A stretch of 64,000 nucleotides of DNA from Streptomyces sp. AV19 (GTDB taxonomy: Bacteria; Actinomycetota; Actinomycetes; Streptomycetales; Streptomycetaceae): NCBI RefSeq assembly GCF_015999245.1, contig NZ_JAEAMR010000010.1, positions 776,087 through 840,086 on the forward strand, given 5' to 3'. The position numbers were made by a program, and so were the translations under genes. Of the stretch, positions 26,384-34,475 are shown piece by piece; the first letter of the stretch is position 1, and each line of letters starts with the position of its first letter. Under the pieces are notes generated by a model. It did no database searches, had not been told where the DNA came from, and saw only the letters and a program-made list of their open reading frames with translations.

Positions 26384-27352
26384 TCACCTCCGCTTCCGTG
26401 CCCGCTTCGGCTTCTGCTCAACGATCACTGTTTGAGGCGCCGCAGGCGCCTCGTCCTCAGAAGTCGGCTCAAAGCGTCCCGGGGTACTCCTGCGCATCGC
26501 CTCGACATACGGCGGAAGTGCGAAGGTCCGCTGATCTCGATCGATCGGGATCTCTCCAAGATGTCCCGAGGCGTCCCGGGCCCCGCGGGCGCCACCTCGC
26601 CGGGTGAGCACCTCGAGCGTGCCGTGGACGCGGTCGACCCAGTCACCGCGGTCCAGCCTGGGGTGCCAGCGCTCCTCGTCTCGCTTGCGGTCCCAAACCG
26701 GGAAACCGAAGGCGTATGACCAGGGAACGGCTGCTGACAGGTACTTCTGCACGTGGAACCTGGCAGCGGCGGGCGCTGCGAGGTCGCTGTCACCGAGTTT
26801 CTTGACGTCGAGAGTAGAGATGATGGCGCAGCCGTAGTGGCGAGGCTCGGCGTGCTGGCAGTCCTTGTAGGAACTCAGCCCTGGGCAGGCGTTCCACTGG
26901 GCCGGTGGCGCCCAGTACGTTCCTTCCTCGAAGGTGCCCTCGGGCCAGCCGTTGTAAAAGACGTGAAACGCATAGCGGGCCTGATCAGGGTTACAGCCTT
27001 TGACCAACGTGTCGTACTGGAACGCGTCTTCGCCTGTACCATGGTGCTTCAGCATCCGGTAGGTGTTGTCCTCGTAGACGCGCTTGGCCTGGATACGAAG
27101 GCAGATCCACCCCGCCTGGTCATCGCCGATCCACCACTCCCAGTCAGCGCCCGAGGCCCGCTCCTGCACCTGGCTGCTTTGGTAAGTCAGCAGTCCAGGG
27201 ACTTGGTTCTGGAGCGTGAAGAGCAGGTTGTCCGTGACAGACGTCTCGTCGAACCTGCGCCCGGGAAGACGCCCGAACTCGATGCGTCCCCAGGTATCTA
27301 TCGCTGCCGTGTCCATGGCCGTGCACAGGGCACGGAGACTCTCTACCGCCAC
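26384..27352 (-). CDS. DUF6615-like protein, possible PD-(D/E)xK nuclease fold
   Basis: A 322-residue soluble protein. The central stretch ERASGADWEWWIGDDQAGWI followed by CLRIQAKRVYEDNTYRML is characteristic of the DUF6615 family. The layout Glu...Asp-Trp-Glu-Trp-Trp...Gln-x-Lys resembles a PD-(D/E)xK nuclease core with Gln for the usual acidic residue. The C-terminus is disordered and ends KPKRARKRR. Function is unknown. Position inside the nuclease-rich island suggests a defence role (inference). The start is GTG at 27352, preceded by GAAAGAG; ATG 27316 is an alternative. Confidence 0.65.
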   Translation of the reverse strand: MAVESLRALCTAMDTAAIDTWGRIEFGRLPGRRFDETSVTDNLLFTLQNQVPGLLTYQSSQVQERASGADWEWWIGDDQAGWICLRIQAKRVYEDNTYRMLKHHGTGEDAFQYDTLVKGCNPDQARYAFHVFYNGWPEGTFEEGTYWAPPAQWNACPGLSSYKDCQHAEPRHYGCAIISTLDVKKLGDSDLAAPAAARFHVQKYLSAAVPWSYAFGFPVWDRKRDEERWHPRLDRGDWVDRVHGTLEVLTRRGGARGARDASGHLGEIPIDRDQRTFALPPYVEAMRRSTPGRFEPTSEDEAPAAPQTVIVEQKPKRARKRR

Positions 27353-27816
27353 AGTCCCACTCTTTCATGACGGCGCGATCGGCCCCGACGCACGTCTGCT
27401 TGTGCGCAGGTTCGGCAATCCCGGCGCCCGCCGCGCCCTTGCGGTGCATCCACAGCATCGATCTGGGTCGGCTACAGCGCTCGCCCACGGTGTCGCGGTG
27501 CGTAGTGGATGTGGTGAGGAGGGAGGCGTTGCCGTAGGTGGTGCAGGGCGGTGCGTATGTCAGCCTGCCGTCGAAGGTGACGCTGGTCGTATGCGGCGTC
27601 ATGGCTGGATTCGGTTCACGAGGGTGCCCCGCTGGGACTGATGTGCGACCCGAGTGCGGGGCGGTGACCGGCCCTGCAATCGCTTCCTCGTCTCGTGGCC
27701 CCTCGCTGAGAATGCATTGACAGAGTCAACGCGTAGTCTTTGCTCGCCGGTATATCGCGCATCGGTGGCATCGTTGCCCGCCCTATCCAGCCACATCATC
27801 CTTGAGACGAGAGACC
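27353..27816. promoter_or_regulatory. Divergent intergenic region, DUF6615-like / methylase-like
   Basis: The gap is 464 bases with no convincing gene. TTGACA at 27717 is a good -35 box for the methylase-like gene and is part of a palindrome TTGAC-aga-GTCAA (27717-27729), possibly the operator of the helix-turn-helix that begins that protein. A clear -10 box was not found. Confidence 0.4.
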
Positions 27817-29820
27817 ATGGAGCAGCAGGACGAACCGGTCATGCTCAGCCTTGCAGGGATCGCGCGGCTCGCCGGAGTCGGTCGTGCCGCCGTGAGCAAC
27901 TGGAGGCGACGTCATAGTGACTTCCCGGAGCCTGTTGGCGGCACGGATGCCAGCCCTATGTTTTCCCTAACGGATACGGAGTCCTGGCTTCTACGACACA
28001 GCAAGATCGACGAGTCCTCCGGTGGCTGGGACCGTCTCTGGCCGCGGATCGAGGACCTCGGGGACCGGGATGGGATGGCCCATCTGCTGGCCTCGGCGGG
28101 GGAACGTCTGGCAATCCCAACGATGGATCCGCCGCCCGGAGCCCCGGAACCGGGCACTGCCGACCGGAGTCTCGCGGACGAGGTCGTGCGGCTGGCCCGT
28201 CGCCAGTCACCCGAGGAAGCCTTCGCCGTGCTTTTGGATCGTTGGCACGCTCTCCACGTACGCCAGTTGATCGTCAGTCCCCGCCAATTGGCCGACACCA
28301 TGGTGGGCCTGGCTGCCGAGCTGCGTGACGGCAGCGTGCCCGTGCGTCAGGTGCTTGACCCGGCATGCGGGATGGGTTCACTGCTGGCCGCGTCCGGTCG
28401 GCGGTGGTCAGGACAAGAATCTCCGCCTGTGCTGGCAGGTGTTGACAACGACGCCGCCCTGGCCCGCCTGACCCGGGCCAGGCTGGCTCTGGAGTTCCCG
28501 GCCTGCGAGCGCCACGTGCGGTCCGCGGACACGCTGCGTGACGCACCCCTGCGGCACGCCTCCCGCGCCGATGTCGTTCTGAGCTATCCGCCGTCCAACC
28601 AACGATCTTGGGGGCACGACGAGCTGGCGACCGACCCCCGTTGGTTGTACGGTGTGCCACCGCGGACCGAGCCTGAGCTGGCGTGGGTGCAGCACTGTCT
28701 GTCCGTACTGGCACCTGGGGGCGTCGCAGTGCTGGTCCTACCGCCCGGTGTCGCTTCGCGCCGAGCTGGACGGCGAATCCGGGCCGGGCTGGTGCGCACC
28801 GGATCCGTGCGCGCCGTAGTCGCGCTGCCGCCCGGGAGCGCGGCGCCGCATGGGGTGGGACTGCACTTGTGGCTGCTGACAACGCCCCGTGAACGCCCTG
28901 GGAGCGGGGTGAGCTTCATCGATGCGGCAGACTGCCGGACGACCGCGCTCACCGGCCGTGGCACGGCCGTCGACTGGGACGGCCTACGTCAGCGCACCGT
29001 GGCCGCCTTGCGTGGCAGTGACGTACCAGGCGCCACACGGGTGCCAGCCATGGAGCTGCTCAGTGATGATGTCGACTTGACGCCCTCACGGCGCACCGTG
29101 ATTGAGCGGTCCGTGGGGCCAGTAGAACTGCGCCGCGCCTGGGGCGGCTGGGACAATGCGCTGATGGACGTGAGGGACGCCGCCAAGGCCGTTCGCGAAC
29201 ACGAGGCGTGTGTCGCAGCGCCGGACGACTTCGACTACACCTTCGTGGGTGATTTGGAACGTTCCGGTGCTCTGGACGTGACGGCCGGAAAGGCTCTCGC
29301 CGACGATCTGATCCAGCAGGGAGCGCGGGTCGAGGGTGCCCTGCACGTCGTCACCCCGTGGGTTGTCCGGGGTGAGGAACCCTGGGTTTCCGCGGCGCAG
29401 GTCGCTGGACTCGAGGCTGAGGGGCAGGTCGTTCTGACGTCCTTCGGTGATGTCGTGGTTGTGACTGCGGCTGGCGGCTTCGACGTCTGGGTCGAGACGG
29501 TCGGCCCGCGCCTGCTCGGTGCCCACACTGTCCGGCTGCGGACCGACTCTGCCCTGCTCGACCCGTTCTTCCTCGCCGCGTGTCTGCGCGCGCCAGGAAA
29601 CGACCAGCGGGCCGGAACTCGTGCCTCCTCATCTTCCCGGGTCGATGTACGCCGACTGCGCGTCCTGCGTGCGCCAACAGCACAGCAGCGGCGGATCGGG
29701 GAGGCATACCGGCAGCTCGTCCGGTTCCGGGAGACGGTGGCCGACCTGGGTAGGCACGGTGAACTGCTCTCCGCCATGCTGTCAGGGTTGCTGGCCCAGG
29801 GCAGGTTGACGGGGGAGTGA
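27817..29820 (+). CDS. HTH-N6 DNA methylase-like protein with HsdS-like tail, degenerate motif IV
   Basis: A 667-residue protein in three parts. A helix-turn-helix (about 10-50, LAGIARLAGVGRAAVSNWRRR) is followed by a gamma-type DNA methylase domain with SAM motif VLDPACGMGSLLAA near 180. The C-terminal specificity-like half has RVLRAPTAQQRRIGEAYRQL and a helical tail, as in type I S subunits. Catalytic motif IV should read NPPF/NPPY, but here it is YPPS (257-260) within VVLSYPPSNQRSWGHDEL, while the flanking family sequence is well preserved. The enzyme may therefore bind DNA or SAM without methylating. It is convergent with the kinase gene, 37 bases away. The ATG at 27817 was preferred to TTG 27802. 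Confidence 0.8.
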   Translation: MEQQDEPVMLSLAGIARLAGVGRAAVSNWRRRHSDFPEPVGGTDASPMFSLTDTESWLLRHSKIDESSGGWDRLWPRIEDLGDRDGMAHLLASAGERLAIPTMDPPPGAPEPGTADRSLADEVVRLARRQSPEEAFAVLLDRWHALHVRQLIVSPRQLADTMVGLAAELRDGSVPVRQVLDPACGMGSLLAASGRRWSGQESPPVLAGVDNDAALARLTRARLALEFPACERHVRSADTLRDAPLRHASRADVVLSYPPSNQRSWGHDELATDPRWLYGVPPRTEPELAWVQHCLSVLAPGGVAVLVLPPGVASRRAGRRIRAGLVRTGSVRAVVALPPGSAAPHGVGLHLWLLTTPRERPGSGVSFIDAADCRTTALTGRGTAVDWDGLRQRTVAALRGSDVPGATRVPAMELLSDDVDLTPSRRTVIERSVGPVELRRAWGGWDNALMDVRDAAKAVREHEACVAAPDDFDYTFVGDLERSGALDVTAGKALADDLIQQGARVEGALHVVTPWVVRGEEPWVSAAQVAGLEAEGQVVLTSFGDVVVVTAAGGFDVWVETVGPRLLGAHTVRLRTDSALLDPFFLAACLRAPGNDQRAGTRASSSSRVDVRRLRVLRAPTAQQRRIGEAYRQLVRFRETVADLGRHGELLSAMLSGLLAQGRLTGE

Positions 29821-29857
29821 GTGGCGAGGCCGGGCTCTACAGTCTCTGCCGGGCTTG

Positions 29858-31402
29858 TCAACCAGGCCCTGGCAGGCCAGCCAGCACCTTGCGGATCGCA
29901 TCGGGCAGCCCCGGGGACACTTCTCCCCGCCCCGCATCCAAAGCAAGTTCCTCCACTTCGACGCCCACATCTCGGCAGAGTTCCATGGTCTGGCGGGATG
30001 GCCCCGGTCCGGGCCAGGACGTGAGTACCTCGGCCAGCTTCAGCCAGAGGTCGGCCACCGCCTGGACTGGGTTCCCCTCCGCAGCCATCACCTGGACCGC
30101 CCCGAGCCGCGCGCGGACCCGCAGTTCACCGGTCTCCGTGCCCGCCGGTGCGTCCGCGAGCCGCCTGGCGACGTCCCGATAGGTGCGGCCGGCGGCGGCT
30201 GTCTCCCCGCGCAGCAACTGAGCATGGGCCACAATGAGGCGAGCGCCTTGCACTTCGCGGACCGCCCCAGGGAGGCACTGCTCGGCGCGCACCAGCATCG
30301 CGGTCAGCTCGTCGATGGCCTTGTCCGGTTCCCCGCGTTCGACTTCGATCTCGGCCTCGGCGCACAGGCTCCGCAGAGCGGACCGGGTGGGGCCGCCGAC
30401 GGGGCGGCGATGCACCTGGGGGCGGCGCACGCCCGTGGGGGGTGCTGCCGCGCGCGAGGCCGCAGCGGTGTCCGGGGCGCGATGGGGCAGCGTCGGATCA
30501 GGGTCGAGGGCGGGGCGCGGACCGGGGTCGCCCAGCGAGGGCAGTAGGGGCCGCCAGACCTTAAGGGCCAGTTCCAAAGGCGGCCGGTCGGCGGGCGACT
30601 TGGCGAGCATGCGGTCTGTGATGTCCACGATCCTGGACGGCAGGCCGGGGATATCGTCGCTGAGCAGCGGCGGCCGCTCCTCGCAGTGCAGGCGGGCCAA
30701 GTCGTAGTCGGAGTGGTCGGCCTCGAAAACCAGCCGTCCGGTCACCATCTGGAACGCGATGCAGGCGACACCGTAGAGGTCGGCCGCCGGGCCCGGGTTA
30801 CGTTCGCCGCGGTGGATCTCCGGAGCCATGTAGCCGATGGTGCCGGGCGTCCGGCCGTTGGTATATCGGGTGGCCGTCGGATCTTTTGGCAGGGCGATGC
30901 CAAAGTCGGTGAGATACACGACGCCGTCGCGCCGGGCCAGCAGGACGTTGGCAGGCTTGACGTCCCGGTGCACTACGCCCGCCCCATGCACCCGCCCGAG
31001 TACCTCCAACAGTGGGACAACTACACACGCCGTGGCCGACAGCGTGGGTCTGTTCCGAGTGAGGAAAGCATGCAGATCATCGCCGTCCACGTACTCCGTG
31101 ACGAGGTAAGGGCGCGGCGGGGAGAGATCCGCATGGACGAAGGCCGGCACGCCCTGGCCACCGAAGCGTCGATGCATTTCGCACTCGCGGTCGAAACGCC
31201 GTAGCTCTTGGGGAGTAGGCGCCCGGTATCCACGCAGAGCGGCCTCCGAATCTCGCGGCCATAGGAACTTCACTGCGACTGCCCGCCCGGCATGGCTGTC
31301 ATCGGTTGCTCGGTAGACGACACCCATGCCGCCCCAAGCGCCTTCCCCAGCACGGCTGAATCTGCCCGCGAGCTTCTTCCCAGCCGGCCATGGCTCCACC
31401 AT
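29858..31402 (-). CDS. Soluble Ser/Thr protein kinase with helical C-terminal domain
   Basis: A 514-residue Hanks-type kinase. The Gly-rich loop is GEGAWGGMGVV, Lys45 lies in AVAVKF, the catalytic loop is HRDVKPANVLL (Asp147), DFG at 166-168 and APE at 193-195, so all catalytic residues are present. A Pro-rich linker follows at about 300-345. The C-terminal domain is Ala-rich and helical, resembling tetratricopeptide repeats. There is no transmembrane helix, unlike PknB-type receptors. The ATG at 31402 has AGGGAG upstream; a GTG nine codons earlier is possible. It is divergent from the nuclease operon. Kinases occur in other phage-defence systems (Pgl, Stk2), so a regulatory or effector role is plausible. 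Confidence 0.85.
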   Translation of the reverse strand: MVEPWPAGKKLAGRFSRAGEGAWGGMGVVYRATDDSHAGRAVAVKFLWPRDSEAALRGYRAPTPQELRRFDRECEMHRRFGGQGVPAFVHADLSPPRPYLVTEYVDGDDLHAFLTRNRPTLSATACVVVPLLEVLGRVHGAGVVHRDVKPANVLLARRDGVVYLTDFGIALPKDPTATRYTNGRTPGTIGYMAPEIHRGERNPGPAADLYGVACIAFQMVTGRLVFEADHSDYDLARLHCEERPPLLSDDIPGLPSRIVDITDRMLAKSPADRPPLELALKVWRPLLPSLGDPGPRPALDPDPTLPHRAPDTAAASRAAAPPTGVRRPQVHRRPVGGPTRSALRSLCAEAEIEVERGEPDKAIDELTAMLVRAEQCLPGAVREVQGARLIVAHAQLLRGETAAAGRTYRDVARRLADAPAGTETGELRVRARLGAVQVMAAEGNPVQAVADLWLKLAEVLTSWPGPGPSRQTMELCRDVGVEVEELALDAGRGEVSPGLPDAIRKVLAGLPGPG

Positions 31403-31465
31403 GCACGCTCCCTGCTTGTCCTGGTGCACCGTCAGGCGTCAAGTTACAGGAGATCATTGCGTGCC

Positions 31466-31494
31466 TTGACTTTGTTCACAGGGTTCTGTCACGG
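31466..31494 (+). promoter_or_regulatory. Candidate promoter of the nuclease-pPIWI-RE operon
   Basis: TTGACT (31466-31471) and CACGGT with an 18-base spacer lie 40 bases ahead of the GTG start of the first operon gene. The -10 box is only moderately good. Confidence 0.4.
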
Positions 31495-31533
31495 TGATGC
31501 CTCTCACCGTCGAGACCGCAAGGAGTCCGCACC

Positions 31534-33216
31534 GTGCAGCCTTGGGTCAATCCTTCCGGTACGGTCGGCGCCGGGCGCCTGGCCCGCATCCCGGTCCGTC
31601 ACCTGCGCGACGAGGAGCCCGGTTGCCCGATGAACCGTGCTCTCAGCGTCCGCCGCGATCTGTCCGCTGTGATCCGGGTGTCGTCCAAGACGCCGCGCGA
31701 GGAGTTCCCGTTCGCGCTCACACAGGAATTGCTCGACCAATTGGAGTCCGGCGCGGCGCAGAACATCGAACAGGCCCTCGAGCGGTGTCGCGGGACGCGA
31801 TCCCGGTGCCTGCCACAGCACGTGGCCTGGTCAGCGGCAACCACCGAGCGTTACCTCGACGCCCGCCGCCGGGACCAGGAAAGCCGGAAGGGCGCTAACC
31901 TCCCCCGCACGTTCCACGCCCCGCACGCATGGATCGCGTTCCGTGACGTCGAGGAGCCCGACGTGCGCGGCATTACCCACTATGAGCGCACTGTCTGGGG
32001 ACGGCAGTACGCCTCGGCCGACGCAACGCTGCGCGAACTCGTCATTCCTGCCAAGGGAAATGCCAAAGAGTATCTTCCGCTGCCCGAACTCGCCGCTGTC
32101 GCCTCTGTTCTGTATTACGGGACGCCGGCCCGCATCCCTCCCTTCGAGCACCACTCCCCAGCCCACAGGCACCCGGCGCCTCCGCCACGGCCGGAACGCG
32201 TCCGGGTCTACTCTGCTGGCCTTGCCGAAGGCCGTATCCGGCTTCTGCGCGCAACCGAGACCGATGCCTACGCAGACTGGAGCGCCGCAGAGATCAAGGA
32301 CTTGCACGCACAACACGTCGTGCCCCGGCTCGGCCGTGTCCTCGACGGCCGCGAACGCATCGCCGGTGCTCACTGTGCAGGTTGCGTGTTGCTGGCCGAG
32401 TGCTCCGCCTTACCTCGGGCGCCCGCTCTCCTCGTGGTTCCACCTCCCACACGGCATCGCAAGCGGCGCACGGTATCGGTGAGCGACCTGAGGGCACATC
32501 ACGACTGCCCCGCCCGTTACCACCTGACCCGCGTACTCAAGCTGCCGAACTCCGTCCAGGAGAACGAGGCAGTGCGCAGAGGTAGGGCCGTTGACAGCTG
32601 GCTCAACGCCCGGCATGTCTCAGCGGACGCCCCGCCGTGCCACGAGGTGCCTCTGCCCGCACACTTGCCGGGTCTCACGGACGACGAGCTGGCTCCCGCT
32701 CTCGGGATGCTCAGGGCTCACTGGGCCCGGTGCCCGCTCGACAACCCGGCGGCGACGCAGTTCCGTCCGCAGCACCGGGTGACGGCCTACGACCCACAGG
32801 CCGATGTCATCGTCATCGCCTCCTGCGACCTGGTCTACGAGGAACGCGGCGGCGTCGTCGTTCGGGAGACCAAGACCAGTGCGTTTCCACCCGGCGGTCG
32901 GACCATTCTGCTGGAGAAGCATCCGCAGCTCGCCCTCTTGGTACTGCTCCTGGCGTCCGGCGTACTCGGCGGCGATCCGCGACGGTCCCGCGTGGAGCTG
33001 GAGATCTTACGCCCGGACGGGGCGGCCCTTGAGGAGTTCGATCCGGGCGACGAGGCCACGGTCGAGCACGCCCGTACCGTTCTTGCCTCGTACGCCGTGC
33101 CCTGGTCCGCCGAGACCCGCTATGACGCGGCACCCCGGCCCGGCTACGACTGCACTGGCTGCGAGGCGCTGTCCTGGTGTGCCATCGGCAAGGAGCGTGT
33201 GGTTGCAGCAGGTTGA
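31534..33216 (+). CDS. Cas4/AddB-type PD-(D/E)xK nuclease with Fe-S cysteines
   Basis: A 560-residue RecB-family nuclease. The catalytic core is Asp432 and Glu445-Thr-Lys447 in VVRETKT. Four cysteines fit an AddB/Cas4-type 4Fe-4S cluster: C325 in HHDCPARYH ahead of the core, and C540, C543 and C549 behind it. A second set (C281, C284, C290) ends an N-terminal domain that also contains YERTVWGRQYAS. It is the first gene of a four-gene operon with the pPIWI-RE island, 56 bases before the REase gene. AAGGAG precedes the GTG start. Leu492 is a TTA codon, so expression may depend on the bldA tRNA. Confidence 0.82.
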   Translation: MQPWVNPSGTVGAGRLARIPVRHLRDEEPGCPMNRALSVRRDLSAVIRVSSKTPREEFPFALTQELLDQLESGAAQNIEQALERCRGTRSRCLPQHVAWSAATTERYLDARRRDQESRKGANLPRTFHAPHAWIAFRDVEEPDVRGITHYERTVWGRQYASADATLRELVIPAKGNAKEYLPLPELAAVASVLYYGTPARIPPFEHHSPAHRHPAPPPRPERVRVYSAGLAEGRIRLLRATETDAYADWSAAEIKDLHAQHVVPRLGRVLDGRERIAGAHCAGCVLLAECSALPRAPALLVVPPPTRHRKRRTVSVSDLRAHHDCPARYHLTRVLKLPNSVQENEAVRRGRAVDSWLNARHVSADAPPCHEVPLPAHLPGLTDDELAPALGMLRAHWARCPLDNPAATQFRPQHRVTAYDPQADVIVIASCDLVYEERGGVVVRETKTSAFPPGGRTILLEKHPQLALLVLLLASGVLGGDPRRSRVELEILRPDGAALEEFDPGDEATVEHARTVLASYAVPWSAETRYDAAPRPGYDCTGCEALSWCAIGKERVVAAG

Positions 33217-33272
33217 GAGAAGCCTCCGCCGTCTTCGCAAGTCGTTGCGTCGCACTATCTGGAGTGAAAGCC

Positions 33273-34475
33273 GTGACCGCGAGCCCTCCTCGTATCACCC
33301 GCGATCCGTCTACCGCAGCGCTCGATGAATGGGCCGCCTACGACGGTGTCCCCCTGCTGGCCACCGTTGCCCGGGCCCTGTGCGTCCTGGACCACACCAC
33401 TGGTCTGGATGCCTTCTCGCTGCCATACCCTCCCGTCGTCCAACTCGCCCTGGACCGGGCGGTCATCGCCTGGCTGCGCCGTGGACTCCGGCCGCCAGCC
33501 TCGCTCGCGGAACTCGTCCAGCGGTGTGCCGACATCCCGCTGGAAGACTGGCCGCTTTCGCTGCCGCCGGACGCCGTCGGTCCGGACGATGTCCTGCTAG
33601 ACCCGTACTCGCATCGCCCCACTCAGCTGTGCCACGAGTGGAGCGAATGGGAGCGCTTGGCGCCTGACCCGGCTGTGCGGCACCGCGACCAGCAGGTGAT
33701 GAGGGCCGCCCTGGACCGGTGCCGCAGCCACGGTGAGGAGGACGCGTACACCGAGTTCCGCGGCCTGCTGGTGCGGCGGCCGGTGCTGACGGCCCAGGAA
33801 CTCTTCTCCCTGCACGGCGACTTCACGTTGGAGCCGGTCTGGGAGCTGATCGACCTGATTTACTCAGAGGTTCCTCTTTCCTGGAGTCGGGACGGTTGCT
33901 ACGCGGTGTGCGGCCGTTGCCGGACACTGCTGACGCCGCTCGCGGGCGGAGAGTGGTGGTGCGAGCGGGATCGCTGCCGCCGACAGGGAGACCCGCCGGT
34001 CGGCCGTCTGATCGAAGCGGCCCAGGCCGGCACCATGTACCAGCTGGAGCGCCCTCTGCGCAGGCATGTCACCGGGCCCGGACTGGCCGAGGTGGAACTG
34101 GAGAGTCGGCTCACAGATCTGGGCCTTGACGTCACTATGTGGCCTGGCTTCGACGCCTACGACCTGCTGGTGGTCTTCCCCGACGGCCACCGCTGGGCCG
34201 TCGACGTCAAAGACTGGGCACACCCGGCCTTCCTCGGCCGCGCCGCCCGTCCCGTGCGGCCAGAGCCTCCGTACGATGAGTCGTTCTGGGTGGTGCCCGT
34301 CTACCGGGTGCGCGAACGCCCCGGATATCAGCAGGCGTTTCAGCGTGCCCGACCCGCAGCGGCCGCTGCCGTACACCTGCTTACCGACGACGAGCTGGTC
34401 CGGGCCGCCCGGCAGCGGCTGGCCGCGCCGCGCCGCGCCGCTCCCGCAGACAGCCGGGAGGGCACAGATGCGTGA
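33273..34475 (+). CDS. pPIWI-RE-associated REase with Zn ribbon
   Basis: A 400-residue protein. The N-terminal half is an uncharacterised helical domain. A Zn ribbon follows with cysteines in CYAVCGRCRTL and WWCERDRCRR (about 209-240). The C-terminal restriction-endonuclease fold reads GLDVTMWPGFDAYDLLVVFP and AVDVKDWAHP (Asp near 296, DVK near 311). This matches the REase component of the pPIWI-RE three-gene island described by Burroughs, Iyer and Aravind. The GTG at 33273 follows GGAG with eight bases between. Its end overlaps the helicase gene by eight bases. Confidence 0.8.
   Translation: MTASPPRITRDPSTAALDEWAAYDGVPLLATVARALCVLDHTTGLDAFSLPYPPVVQLALDRAVIAWLRRGLRPPASLAELVQRCADIPLEDWPLSLPPDAVGPDDVLLDPYSHRPTQLCHEWSEWERLAPDPAVRHRDQQVMRAALDRCRSHGEEDAYTEFRGLLVRRPVLTAQELFSLHGDFTLEPVWELIDLIYSEVPLSWSRDGCYAVCGRCRTLLTPLAGGEWWCERDRCRRQGDPPVGRLIEAAQAGTMYQLERPLRRHVTGPGLAEVELESRLTDLGLDVTMWPGFDAYDLLVVFPDGHRWAVDVKDWAHPAFLGRAARPVRPEPPYDESFWVVPVYRVRERPGYQQAFQRARPAAAAAVHLLTDDELVRAARQRLAAPRRAAPADSREGTDA

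Noticed and set aside
27599..27799. 66-codon minus-strand frame in the methylase upstream region
   Set aside because: It overlaps the probable promoter, lacks a ribosome site and has no family resemblance.
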